Assembly: GCF_025151385.1 (NCBI RefSeq)
Contig: NZ_CP102287.1
Location: 930,001-994,000, forward strand
DNA length: 64,000 nucleotides
From: Hoylesella buccalis ATCC 35310
GTDB lineage: Bacteria > Bacteroidota > Bacteroidia > Bacteroidales > Bacteroidaceae
Direction of reading: 5' to 3'
Shown: in pieces, positions 43,194 through 53,222 of the stretch
How positions within the stretch are numbered: the stretch's first letter is position 1
Layout of the letters: each line of letters starts with the position of its first letter
Program-made: the position numbers and the translations under genes
Notes under the pieces: generated by a model
Told to the model about the DNA's origin: nothing
What the model saw: only the letters and a program-made list of their open reading frames with translations
Database searches by the model: none

Positions 43194-45656
43194 TCATCGA
43201 AGTTCGGCACCAAGCTTTTCTGTGAGATTCTTAATAAGTTTCTGCATGATTCCGTCAATCTGCTTGTCATTCAATGTTTTTTGTTCATCTTGCAGAATAA
43301 AATTGACGGCATAGCTCTTCTTGCCTTCAGGTAGATTCTTGCCTTCGTAAACATCAAAGAGTTCAACGCGCTTCAGTAACTTCTTTTCTGTCTGGAAGGC
43401 TATCTTTTCTATTTGCTCGAATTCTGTTTGCTTATCTATCAACAGGGCCAAATCGCGACTAACGGCTGGATACTTAGACAACTCTTTATACTCAACCTTA
43501 TTCTTACGAGTTAATTTCATAAGTGCCGTCCAGTTGATTTCAGCAAAATAAACTTCACCAGCTACATCAACCTGCTTTAGCAACTTTTTACAAACAACAC
43601 CCAATTCAGCGATGTTTTTTCCTCCTCGATTCATGATGCTCAAACCATGAGAGAAGATGTTATTCTCACTTTTTTCTGTTACCAACATGCCAGAAGGCAC
43701 GCCTAACCGGGCAAAAATATTTTGAACATAGGCTTTCAGTTCGTCAAATGAACTGGACTCATCTGCATGTGCCCAACTTCCTTCCACACGTTTACCAGTA
43801 ACCCATAGTCCTAAATGATAAGCTTGCTGATATGCCTTAATCGGATCTTCCTCATTCGCTCGCTCTGCTACATATTGGTAACAGTTACCAAACTCAAAGA
43901 AGCGCAAGTTTGTTTGCTTACGGTTCACATTGCGCATGATGCTTTCAAGGCCTCCAAACAATAGCGTCTGGCGCATCACACCCAGATCGGTACTCAAAGG
44001 ATTCATGATCTTTACGGTTGCCTCCTCTGGGTAACGGTTCAAATCATGATAATAAGACGTCTTGGTAAGCGAATTGTTCAGAATTTCATGAAAACCACAT
44101 CCAACCAACTGTTCACCAACCAAGTTTTCCAAATGGGCTGCTCTATCCTCATCACCCTGTATGGTCAACGAACTCTTGAGCTGCGTTGGAATTTCAACGT
44201 TGTTATAACCATAGATACGCAGGATATCCTCTACGACGTCACAGGGGCGCTGAACGTCAACTCGGTATGCGGGGACAGACAATTCAAGACCTTCTTGATT
44301 CTCGCTCTTGATTTCCATTTCCAGGCTTTCCAAGATACTCTTCATCATTTCTGGCTCTATCTTTTTACCAATGAGACCGTTCACATAATCGTATGAAAGT
44401 GACACTTGGGCGTTTTCAATAGGTGTAGGATACACATCTTTAATCTGCATGCTAACCTTACCTCCCGCGAGCTGCTGACACAATATCGCAGCCTGCTTCA
44501 ATGCGTATATCGTGCCATTAGGATCGATGCCGCGTTCAAAGCGATAGCTTGCATCCGTACTCAAACCATGCCGGCGTGCGCTCTTGCGAATCCAGGTTGG
44601 GTGGAAATAGGCACTCTCCAAAACAACATTGCGTGTTGTTTCATAGGTACCACTACCCTTTCCACCGAAGATTCCGGCAATACACATCGGGTGTTCTGCA
44701 TTGCAAATGCTTAAGTCGTGTTCACCCAAAGTATGCTCTTCACCATCGAGGGTCACAAACTTGGTCCCCTCTGGCTGTGTTCTCACCACGATTTGATGAC
44801 CTTCAACCATGTCTGCATCAAAACAATGCATGGGCTGTCCGTAGGCCATCATCACATAATTTGTGATGTCAACGATGTTATTGACGGGTCGCAAGCCGAT
44901 TACTCTCAGCTTGTTCTGCAACCACTCCGGACTTTCTTTCACCTCACAATCCGTGAGTGAGAGACAGGCATAACGCTTGCAGGCCTCTGTATTCTCAATC
45001 TTGACATCAATGGGCAAGTCTTCATTATCTACCTTAAATTCATCACAAGACGGACGATGCAGACTGGTTTGATACCCATTTTGCTTCAACCATGCATACA
45101 AATCACGAGCTACACCGTAATGAGACAAAGCATCAGCCCGATTGGCTGTGATGTCTATTTCGATAATCCAATCGCTCTCAAGGTTATAATATTCTGCAGC
45201 AGGCTGGCCAACAGGAGCATCTTCTGGCAACACAATGATACCCTCATGTGACGTACCAACACCAATTTCGTCTTCGGCGCAAATCATTCCGAATGAGTCT
45301 ACGCCCCGTAATTTGCTCTTCTTGATGGTAAACGAATCATCACCATCATATAAAATACAGCCAAGGTCGGCTACGATGACTTTCTGCCCAGCAGCCACAT
45401 TGGGGGCGCCACATACAATCTGCTGAGGCTCTCCCTTCCCTAAGTCTACTGTCGTGATATGGAGGTGATTGGAGTTGGGGTGCATTTCACAGGTCAACAC
45501 CTGCCCAACATAAAGTCCTTTTAATCCTCCCTTGACGGTTTGAACTTCTTCCAAGGCATCCACTTCTAGCCCTGTAGAAGTTAAGGCTTGCGCAACTTCC
45601 TGCGGAGTCAAGTCGAAATCGACATATTCTTTAAGCCATTTATATGAAATATTCAT
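43194..45656 (-). CDS. pheT: Phenylalanyl-tRNA synthetase beta subunit
   Basis: 820 residues, full length. It charges tRNA-Phe as an alpha2-beta2 enzyme; pheS is not in the window. Domains in order: N-terminal B1 (MNISYKWLKEYVDFDLTPQE), tRNA-binding EMAP-like (VGQVLTCEMHPNSNHLHITT), B3/B4 editing region (IVDITNYVMMAYGQPMHCFD), B5, the catalytic-like core and a C-terminal ferredoxin-fold anticodon-binding domain (KYPAVSRDLALLIDKQTEFE). Confidence 0.97.
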   Translation of the reverse strand: MNISYKWLKEYVDFDLTPQEVAQALTSTGLEVDALEEVQTVKGGLKGLYVGQVLTCEMHPNSNHLHITTVDLGKGEPQQIVCGAPNVAAGQKVIVADLGCILYDGDDSFTIKKSKLRGVDSFGMICAEDEIGVGTSHEGIIVLPEDAPVGQPAAEYYNLESDWIIEIDITANRADALSHYGVARDLYAWLKQNGYQTSLHRPSCDEFKVDNEDLPIDVKIENTEACKRYACLSLTDCEVKESPEWLQNKLRVIGLRPVNNIVDITNYVMMAYGQPMHCFDADMVEGHQIVVRTQPEGTKFVTLDGEEHTLGEHDLSICNAEHPMCIAGIFGGKGSGTYETTRNVVLESAYFHPTWIRKSARRHGLSTDASYRFERGIDPNGTIYALKQAAILCQQLAGGKVSMQIKDVYPTPIENAQVSLSYDYVNGLIGKKIEPEMMKSILESLEMEIKSENQEGLELSVPAYRVDVQRPCDVVEDILRIYGYNNVEIPTQLKSSLTIQGDEDRAAHLENLVGEQLVGCGFHEILNNSLTKTSYYHDLNRYPEEATVKIMNPLSTDLGVMRQTLLFGGLESIMRNVNRKQTNLRFFEFGNCYQYVAERANEEDPIKAYQQAYHLGLWVTGKRVEGSWAHADESSSFDELKAYVQNIFARLGVPSGMLVTEKSENNIFSHGLSIMNRGGKNIAELGVVCKKLLKQVDVAGEVYFAEINWTALMKLTRKNKVEYKELSKYPAVSRDLALLIDKQTEFEQIEKIAFQTEKKLLKRVELFDVYEGKNLPEGKKSYAVNFILQDEQKTLNDKQIDGIMQKLIKNLTEKLGAELR

Positions 45657-45878
45657 TAGATAGATGAATTTTAAGTGTATTCGTAAAGCATTGCAAAATT
45701 ACTAAAAAAACAAGACCCTTACAAATGTTTGTTCAAAAATGAGTGTCACAAAACCTATCTTGAGGAAAAGATAGTACATCGATGCACGAGCAAACGACCG
45801 AATCGCTTGATGGAATAAACCAAAGAGGGCATGTCAAATACTTGACACACCCTCTAATACAAACTCAATCACCTCAAG

Positions 45879-48440
45879 TTAATCAAGCCATTTTACATAG
45901 TTGAAATCTTGACGGTGTGGCAGGTTTTTATGCTTTGGGAACATACGCACGCATGATTTAAAGGTACCGGCATCATCAGGATCTATTACTGCTTCAAAAG
46001 TATATAGATTGCCTTCGTGCCCTGTCATCTCAAAGGGACGTACGCGATAAAGCTCACGACCTTCATCATCGGGTAAGGGTTTCAGTGTCACCAGCTCCAA
46101 ACCAACAGCATCCTCCAGGCCTTGTTCGTCAATCACATATTTCATGCGATATTCAACACCCGTTTCGCCACCGTTTGTCAAGAACTCAGTATCCTTTGAA
46201 ACAACATGGATGGCATCCCAACGCTCAGCCACTGTCTCTTTCCAATGCGCAATCTCTTTAGCCAACTTGGCATCTTCAGCGGCCAACTCAGCAAATCTAG
46301 CTGCTTGCTTCTCGTAGAACTTGTCGTAGTAATCGTCCAACTGACGCTTCATCGTGTAATGAGGTGCAATCGTCGCAACGGATTTCTTCACCACGTCAAG
46401 CCATTGTTCGCTATAGCCTTCCTCATTCTTACTATAATACATCGGAATAATTTCATTCTCTAAAAGCGAATAAATGGTAGCTGCATCCAACTGGTCTTGG
46501 TACTCCTGGTTTTGATAAGTGCGCTTCTGAGGCAAAGCCCACCCGGCACCTTCTCTATAACCTTCTACCCACCAGCCATCGAGCACGGACAAGTTGACAA
46601 CACCATTCATCTCGGCTTTCTCGCCAGACGTACCCGAGGCTTCGAGTGGACGCGTAGGCGTATTCATCCAAATATCTACACCAGAAACCAGTCTTCGGGC
46701 CAAATGCATGTCGTAATCTTCCAGGAAGATGATTTTACCTAAAAACTCTGGTCGCTGGCTAATCTCATAGATACGTTTGATGAGATCTTGACCTGCTCCA
46801 TCTGCAGGATGGGCCTTGCCCGAGAAGAAGAACAGCACAGGGCGTTCTGGGTTGTTCACAATCTTTGACAACCGATTGATGTCTGTAAACAACAAGTGCG
46901 CTCTTTTATAGGTTGCAAAACGACGACAGAAACCTATCATCAACGCATTTGGATTGATACATTCAAGCAGTGACATCACGCGTGACGGATCGCCTTGGTT
47001 CTTCAACCAATTCTCGGTAAACTTCTCACGGATATACTTCACCAGCTTATTTTTCAACTTCATGCGCGTTTGCCAAATCTCTTCATCCGGAATCTTCAGA
47101 AACGCGTGCCAAATGTCTTCGTTGCTCTGGTCGCTCATAAACGACTTGTCGAAGTACTTGTCGTAAAGGTCACGAAACTCTGTCGAAGTCCATGTTGGGA
47201 AGTGTACACCATTGGTCACATATCCTACATGGCTCTCCTCTGGATAAGAGCCTTTCCAGATAGGAGCGAACATTTTTTGGCTTACCCATCCGTGCAACTT
47301 GCTTACGCCATTAACCTCTTGTGCGGTATTGCATGCAAAGGTACTCATGCAGAATTTTTCTGTATGATTGTCAGGATTCTGACGTCCCATTCCAATGAAT
47401 TCATCCCATGTGATACCCAAACGCTGTGGATAGCCTTGCATGTACTTTCCGAAAAGGGTTTCGTCAAAATAGTCGTGGCCTGCCGGAACGGGGGTATGCA
47501 CCGTGTACAGTGAGGATGCTCTCACCAATTCCATTGCCTGATTGAACGTCAGTCCGCTCTCAATGTAATCACAAAGACGTTGCAAATTACACAGAGCCGC
47601 GTGGCCTTCATTACAATGATAGATGTCTTTCTGGATGCCCAGTTTCTTCAATGTGAGTATACCACCAATACCCAGCAATATCTCTTGCTTGAGTCGGTTT
47701 TCCCAATCACCTCCATACAGAGCGTGGGTAATGGATCTGTCAAACTCTGAGTTTAAGTCGTTGTCAGTATCCAACAAGTACAATTTGATGCGGCCCACAT
47801 TCACACGCCATACGTATGCATGCACCACATAATCAAGATAGGGAACGTCAACCACGATGGGGTTGCCATTTTCATCAACCTCACGCTCAATGGGAAGCGA
47901 GTTAAAGTTTTGAGCCTCGTATTGAGCAATCTGTTTACCCTCCATATTGAGTGACTGCTTGAAATAGCCGTAACGATACAAAAAGCCTACAGCACACATA
48001 TCTACATTGCTGTCTGATGCCTCTTTGAGGTAGTCACCAGCCAACATGCCCAAACCTCCTGAATAGATTTTCAATATCTGATTAATGCCATATTCCATGC
48101 AGAAATAGGCAACAGATGGCCGCTTCTTATCGGGTTCCACGTTCATGTAAGTGCGAAATTTGGCATACACGTCCTCGACGCGCTTCATCAACTTGGCATC
48201 GTTCACGATCTCTTCTTTGCGGTCATAGTTAAGGCGCTCCAACAACAGCACAGGGTTGTGCCCTACTGCTTCGTACAATTTCTCATCAAGACTCTTGAAG
48301 AGACTACGCGCTTCGTGATTCCAACCAAACCACATGTTATGTGCTAATTCGTCCAAACATTTCAGTTGTTCGGGCAGTCTTGATTTGATTGTCAACTCCC
48401 TCCACTGTGGAGCGTTAACATTGCTCGTCTTAATTTTCAT
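45879..48440 (-). CDS. glgP: Alpha-glucan (glycogen) phosphorylase, GlgP/MalP type
   Basis: 853 residues. It releases glucose-1-phosphate from glycogen or maltodextrin with pyridoxal phosphate. Landmarks: [65 protein letters not shown], the [18 protein letters not shown] block and the cofactor loop [14 protein letters not shown]. This is the shorter, bacterial/archaeal-type phosphorylase group. It follows the glycogen synthase by 26 bases, so glycogen making and breaking are encoded together. Confidence 0.95.
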   Translation of the reverse strand: MKIKTSNVNAPQWRELTIKSRLPEQLKCLDELAHNMWFGWNHEARSLFKSLDEKLYEAVGHNPVLLLERLNYDRKEEIVNDAKLMKRVEDVYAKFRTYMNVEPDKKRPSVAYFCMEYGINQILKIYSGGLGMLAGDYLKEASDSNVDMCAVGFLYRYGYFKQSLNMEGKQIAQYEAQNFNSLPIEREVDENGNPIVVDVPYLDYVVHAYVWRVNVGRIKLYLLDTDNDLNSEFDRSITHALYGGDWENRLKQEILLGIGGILTLKKLGIQKDIYHCNEGHAALCNLQRLCDYIESGLTFNQAMELVRASSLYTVHTPVPAGHDYFDETLFGKYMQGYPQRLGITWDEFIGMGRQNPDNHTEKFCMSTFACNTAQEVNGVSKLHGWVSQKMFAPIWKGSYPEESHVGYVTNGVHFPTWTSTEFRDLYDKYFDKSFMSDQSNEDIWHAFLKIPDEEIWQTRMKLKNKLVKYIREKFTENWLKNQGDPSRVMSLLECINPNALMIGFCRRFATYKRAHLLFTDINRLSKIVNNPERPVLFFFSGKAHPADGAGQDLIKRIYEISQRPEFLGKIIFLEDYDMHLARRLVSGVDIWMNTPTRPLEASGTSGEKAEMNGVVNLSVLDGWWVEGYREGAGWALPQKRTYQNQEYQDQLDAATIYSLLENEIIPMYYSKNEEGYSEQWLDVVKKSVATIAPHYTMKRQLDDYYDKFYEKQAARFAELAAEDAKLAKEIAHWKETVAERWDAIHVVSKDTEFLTNGGETGVEYRMKYVIDEQGLEDAVGLELVTLKPLPDDEGRELYRVRPFEMTGHEGNLYTFEAVIDPDDAGTFKSCVRMFPKHKNLPHRQDFNYVKWLD

Positions 48441-48466
48441 AAATCTTTAATTTTCTTATTTTTTTC

Positions 48467-50131
48467 TTACTTGATTATTCTATTCTCTACTCGTGACAAA
48501 GCCTGGTGATAGGCTGTTTCGTAATACTTAATAAACCGTTGCCACAATGCTTTTTTTGACAAATCGGCTGCTCGCCGGCGTATGGTATTCACCTCTTTAG
48601 GTGATAACTTTGACAGCTGCATGATGGTTTGCTTGATTTCGTCGGCCACATCAGAGTAGTTGGTGTCAGTACGGTGAATCACTTTCACACCATGCTCAAT
48701 CTCACCATACGTTCCGATTGTTCGATTAACCCACAAACCAAATCCCGCTAAATCGGTTGTGACACAAGGCACCCTGAACGCAATAGCCTCCAACGGCGTG
48801 TAGCCCCAAGGCTCGTAGTAGGAAGGATAAACGCACAGGTCGTTACCCACAACCAAATCATAATATGGCAGGTTTAAAATGCCATCATCACCCGTGAGGT
48901 AGCACGGAACAAACATCACTTTCACGTTGTCATGTTCGGCGTTATGCATATTCAGCGCTTCCAGCATCTGAAGGATGCGGTCGCCTGGCATGTCCCGAAG
49001 CCAATGGGTTAACATAGAATGCTCCAAGGGCGTGTCAAACGATTCTCCCGACGCCAGCCTTGTTATCAAGTCGGCACGTGGTTCGCCCACCCAAGCCGGC
49101 ACTTCCACCACGGCCAGCACCTTACGCGTTAAGGCATCTTGCGACAACCGTAAGCGGTTAATAGCTTCTAAGAAGACATCGATGCCTTTGTTGCGAAACT
49201 CATAACGGCCACTTGTAGAAACAATGAAAGTATTGTCATCAAAAGTATTGCCCATCAAAGCATTAGCAACTTCTATGATTCGCTTTCTTGCCAGCCTACG
49301 TTTGCTCGTCAGCTCTTGCCCTCGTGGCACAAAACTGTCTTCAAAACCATTGAGTAATATCTCATCAACGGGTTTATCCAGCAGCTCATTACACTCGTTG
49401 GCAGTAATCTCACTCACGGTTGTAAAGCAGTCAACGTGATGTGCGGTTTGTTTCTCTATCGAGTGTTTGCTCTGCATGTTGAGTTCCTCGGCCATTTGGT
49501 CTCCGTGATAGGCCGACAGGTATTCGTACAGGGGCTTATTGTTTCCCGCGATACTTCGCCCAATGCTCGTTGCATGGGTTGTGAAAAGGGTGCCTATCTC
49601 GGGTACCTGATGGCGAATGTAGAGCAATCCTATGCCGGTCATCCATTCATTTCCATGATAAATCACCTTCTTGGTCTTGTCCAGATAAAAGCGATAAAAG
49701 CTCTCCACCACCCTGCCGGCTGCATACGAAAACATAGAGGCTTCGTCGTAATCGCCATAGCCGTGCAGACTATCCACCTGAAACCACTCCCACATTTGGG
49801 CATAAATCTCATTTTTCAGCGCATAAAAGGGTTGGTAATCCACTAATATGGCAAGCGGATGTCCTGGAACTGACCAGCGGCCAATTCTGCATGTCAATCC
49901 GTCATCAGCGGCTTTGCTCTTCCAATCTGCGAACAAAGAGCTGTCTTCTTGAAAATATGGATTGTCTTGTTCTTTCCAACAATCAGGGCCGATAAAGATG
50001 ATTCGGTCCGGATATTGATCCTGCAATGTTTTTGCTCGCGTAGAAAGAACGGTATAAATACCTCCCACTTTATTACAAACTTCCCAACTCGACTCAAATA
50101 TATAGTCGGGACGCAACAAGTCCTTAGTCAT
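48467..50131 (-). CDS. Glycogen synthase, GT3 (eukaryotic-like) type
   Basis: 554 residues from the ATG at 50131 (MTKDLLRPDYIFESSWEVCN). A 42-codon extension upstream lacks conservation and crosses the leader. Landmarks: KVGGIYTVLSTRAKTLQDQY, the FTTHATSIGRSIAGNN stretch, DCFTTVSEITANEC and the C-terminal EPWGYTPLEAIAFRVPCVTT donor-binding segment. GT3 synthases use UDP-glucose in eukaryotes; bacterial members are typical of Bacteroidota. It is coupled to the phosphorylase gene. Confidence 0.94.
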   Translation of the reverse strand: MTKDLLRPDYIFESSWEVCNKVGGIYTVLSTRAKTLQDQYPDRIIFIGPDCWKEQDNPYFQEDSSLFADWKSKAADDGLTCRIGRWSVPGHPLAILVDYQPFYALKNEIYAQMWEWFQVDSLHGYGDYDEASMFSYAAGRVVESFYRFYLDKTKKVIYHGNEWMTGIGLLYIRHQVPEIGTLFTTHATSIGRSIAGNNKPLYEYLSAYHGDQMAEELNMQSKHSIEKQTAHHVDCFTTVSEITANECNELLDKPVDEILLNGFEDSFVPRGQELTSKRRLARKRIIEVANALMGNTFDDNTFIVSTSGRYEFRNKGIDVFLEAINRLRLSQDALTRKVLAVVEVPAWVGEPRADLITRLASGESFDTPLEHSMLTHWLRDMPGDRILQMLEALNMHNAEHDNVKVMFVPCYLTGDDGILNLPYYDLVVGNDLCVYPSYYEPWGYTPLEAIAFRVPCVTTDLAGFGLWVNRTIGTYGEIEHGVKVIHRTDTNYSDVADEIKQTIMQLSKLSPKEVNTIRRRAADLSKKALWQRFIKYYETAYHQALSRVENRIIK

Positions 50132-50328
50132 AAGAATCATAATATGATGAGCAAAGATAATATAAAAAAGGTGAAATCCAAATGATAGGTTCTTTAATTT
50201 TCTTAATACACGCGTTTTATTGATATAAAGCAGTAACTTTGCAATAACTGGGAGCATATTGGCCAGTTAGGGACATCTAACGCAGCCCCTACCCGAGCCT
50301 TTCTATACACAACTAAAATCAACAAAAG

Positions 50329-50754
50329 ATGAAAAAGTACCTATTTCTTCCTATTTTATGCTTTCTAAGCATGCTGGCGACAGCACAAAACACGCAAAAG
50401 CAGCCTTTCAAGGGTGTCATAGGTAATGCGGAATACAGAATATACATCAAAATGAATTTGTACGAGAACAACGTTACTGTACCTGGACAGGAAATCTTTG
50501 GTGAACTTCCTGGCTTCATGGGTGATAGCATCGATTCACGAAAATGGTTGTTCACATCGGCCAAGATTCATAAAAACACGGCTCAACTGGCAATTACCAA
50601 CGACTATGGTAGCGAAGACTTAGTGGCCACTTTAACCCTTAACAAAGACAACACCTACACGTTGAAGCAAGTGGAAGGCAGCAATATGAAAATTGCACGT
50701 CAAAGAAAATGGAAAAAACTGCCCAAAACATTGGTATTCATCCCGAAAAAATAG
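50329..50754 (+). CDS. Secreted protein of unknown function
   Basis: 141 residues. The signal peptide MKKYLFLPILCFLSMLATAQ probably cleaves after TAQ. The mature part is a small beta-rich domain (GNAEYRIYIKMNLYENNVTV, then IFGELPGFMGDSIDSRKWLF). The tail is basic. It resembles short Prevotella secreted proteins without a named domain. It is divergent from the glycogen genes and convergent with the DUF389 gene. Confidence 0.7.
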   Translation: MKKYLFLPILCFLSMLATAQNTQKQPFKGVIGNAEYRIYIKMNLYENNVTVPGQEIFGELPGFMGDSIDSRKWLFTSAKIHKNTAQLAITNDYGSEDLVATLTLNKDNTYTLKQVEGSNMKIARQRKWKKLPKTLVFIPKK

Positions 50755-50821
50755 GTACCTACAACGGGGACGGGCTTATTGATAAATCTTTGTATTTCAA
50801 CACTTTCTCCCTCATTGTTCA

Positions 50822-52177
50822 TCACTTGGCATAGGTAATCACCAGCTTGACACTTTCTTCGTTCGTGCGCTTCTGAATCCATTGGCGCATTTGATTGTTC
50901 TGCTGGCTCGTCAATGGTTTCTTCACTTTAAATTGAGCGATGGCTAAAAGGTAAGGCTCGTTTGCTGTGGTATCCAAATTAGCTTCGACAACGGGGGACA
51001 ACACCAGCGATTGCACACCTGGGTATAGCACCAACATCTCGTTCAACATATCCACACTCAGTTGTGAATACGAATCAATTTTCCCCAATTTTTCTCGTAA
51101 ATTCTTGATTTCAACAGCTTGCTCTTGAAGTACTTTGACGCTTTGTTCCCGATTTTTCGAGATGGCTACAAGAGTACCTTTTTCTGGTACTAAATCTGAG
51201 GATTCGGTACCCTGTATAACAGTTAGTTTCAGATGTTTCAGCCGCGAATGCTCATTCAGTTCCTTCTGCGCTTTCTTCTTTTGCTCTGGCGTAATCTCTT
51301 TTCCTAAGGCAACGATTTGCAATACGCTGTCTCCGTATAGATGTTGCGATACCACTTGTGTTCCTTTCCATTTCAAATTATGTTGAACAAAGTTACTCAA
51401 CTGCTTGTCAAACAAGCTGGTTCGCATCATTCGTACAGTCATATAACCTGCCGGAATCATCGTTAAAATAGCAATGGCTAAAATCATACGATGCACAAAC
51501 TTACAACGTTGAGGGTCTACAAAGTGTTTGCGTCTGAAACGCAACAAGAAGACACCGAAGGTGGTTGCCACAGCAATGAAGACGGTGTTGATAAAATATA
51601 ATAAAGAAGCACCAGCAAAAAAGGCCAAATTTCCTGTTGCGATACCATATCCTGCCGTACAGAGTGGAGGCATTAATGCTGTGGCAATGGCTACGCCGGG
51701 AATGACGTTACCCTTGTCTTTGATAGACGCAGCGACAATACCTGCCGCACCACCAAAGAAGGCGATGAGCACATCGTAAATGGTAGGCTCGGTACGCGCC
51801 AACAACTCTGATTGTACACCCTGAAAAGGTGTTAAGAAAAAATAAACAGTTGCTGTGATGATACCAATAATGGTCGCCACCATATAGTTTTTAACGGCCC
51901 GTCTCAGCAGCGGCAAATCATCGATGCCCACCGCCAAACCCATGCCTAAGATAGGTCCCATCAGTGGTGAAATGAGCATGGCGCCGATGATGACTGCCGT
52001 AGAATTGATATTCAATCCTAAAGAAGCAATAAACACGGCACAAATTAGAATCCAAAGGTTAGCTCCTTTAAAGGCTACGCCCGATGCAATTTCATCAACA
52101 ACATCCTCTTCCTTCTCACGATTCTCTGACATATCGAAATACTGCCTCAGATATGCCTTCAACGAAATCTTTTCCAT
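50822..52177 (-). CDS. DUF389 (TIGR00341-like) membrane protein
   Basis: 451 residues. A short cytosolic N-terminus is followed by six or so membrane helices in the first 250 residues: NLWILICAVFIASLGLNINS, then STAVIIGAMLISPLMGPILG, typical of DUF389, and IPGVAIATALMPPLCTAGYG. The rest is soluble with a coiled coil near 330-355 (LQEQAVEIKNLREKLGKID) and a C-terminal alpha/beta domain. It may be a transporter; substrate unknown. Confidence 0.9.
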   Translation of the reverse strand: MEKISLKAYLRQYFDMSENREKEEDVVDEIASGVAFKGANLWILICAVFIASLGLNINSTAVIIGAMLISPLMGPILGMGLAVGIDDLPLLRRAVKNYMVATIIGIITATVYFFLTPFQGVQSELLARTEPTIYDVLIAFFGGAAGIVAASIKDKGNVIPGVAIATALMPPLCTAGYGIATGNLAFFAGASLLYFINTVFIAVATTFGVFLLRFRRKHFVDPQRCKFVHRMILAIAILTMIPAGYMTVRMMRTSLFDKQLSNFVQHNLKWKGTQVVSQHLYGDSVLQIVALGKEITPEQKKKAQKELNEHSRLKHLKLTVIQGTESSDLVPEKGTLVAISKNREQSVKVLQEQAVEIKNLREKLGKIDSYSQLSVDMLNEMLVLYPGVQSLVLSPVVEANLDTTANEPYLLAIAQFKVKKPLTSQQNNQMRQWIQKRTNEESVKLVITYAK

Positions 52178-52639
52178 TTTGTATGATATTTCGCAACTAC
52201 AAGGTTATTCTATCTTGTGACGTGCTGTTATTTCTGTAAGTGTTGAACACTTGGAGCGCCCATTCTTTTCCTAAAAGATGCACACCCACACTGGTTCGTT
52301 TATGATTTTGCAAAGATAACAATTTCAAAAGAACTCACCAACAAACCGCCTCATTAACTCACTCGGATGTTTGAACTACGAAAACAACATTATTTTCAAG
52401 TCGAAAAGAAAAGACTCCAAGCTGCGTTCAGAATACGGCTCTTTCGTTTAACAATAGAACTTTGAACTTTTTAGACTAAACGGAATGTTTATCTATGAAA
52501 TGTTTTCTGTAACGACAACTTTTTAACACAAATGCTGGGGCGTTTTTTCGACCAACTGGTTCGGATGCTGAAAATATGCGAAATTTTAAGCGGTTTTGAT
52601 AGCAGATTGATTATTAATGATTTACGCATTTTTTGAACT

Positions 52640-52908
52640 AAGGATACATTCAAAAGATGATGAGTTTTTGCAGGAATAATCCTGTTTTTTCGCAAAATAG
52701 GCCTTCTATAGCATGTAAATTGCAAGCTGAAATCATGTAGGTTGGTTGGTAAAAGCATGCTTATAGCTGATTGATCCGATATGAATGGGGTCAGTGATGG
52801 TAATTTTAAGACTCTAAAATCCTAAAAACTCGTCTTTTTTTTGTCCATTTTGAGATTTTACTTTGTCAAATATAACGAATCAATTTAACAAACGAAAGGT
52901 TTGTTAAC
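52640..52908 (-). repeat. Intergenic repeat element, inverted copy of the 17.7-kb element
   Basis: Read on the minus strand it has GTTAACAAACCTTTCGTTTG, GATTCGTT and TTTGACAAA. CAGCTATAAGCATGCTTTTA and TACATGCTATAGAAGGC then follow in the same order as at 17664-17935. It lies in the 1045-base gap 52178-53222 between the DUF389 gene and rpsA. The remainder of the gap is AT-rich with no coding signal. Confidence 0.6.
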
Positions 52909-53153
52909 ACAGCCGCCTATTTTTGGTCAGTATCATGAAAAATTTCCACAAATGGTCACCCATAACGCTTTATGTACTAAATTTGCTATTTCTATCAAAT
53001 ACAGATGTATCTAGCGAAAAAATGGGATTAAAACATGAATAGCTAAACTGAACACATGCTTATAAAATGCACTACGCTCATCCGATTAGTTAAAATAATG
53101 TAATTATCGATATGTTTTACAAACAACACCCGTTGATTCTCATTATATTGTTG

Positions 53154-53161
53154 TAATTTTG
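53154..53161 (+). promoter_or_regulatory. -7 box of rpsA
   Basis: TAATTTTG followed by GCAC, with TTG about 20 bases upstream, 62 bases before the start codon. Confidence 0.6.
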
Positions 53162-53222
53162 CACCCGATTTATTTATTCACATAAAGTCTAACTTTATTA
53201 AATTTTAAACATTAATTATTTT

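Noticed and set aside
50132..50257. 42-codon extension of the GT3 glycogen synthase
   Set aside because: The residues are not family-like, and the conserved start MTKDLLRPDY fits the ATG at 50131.
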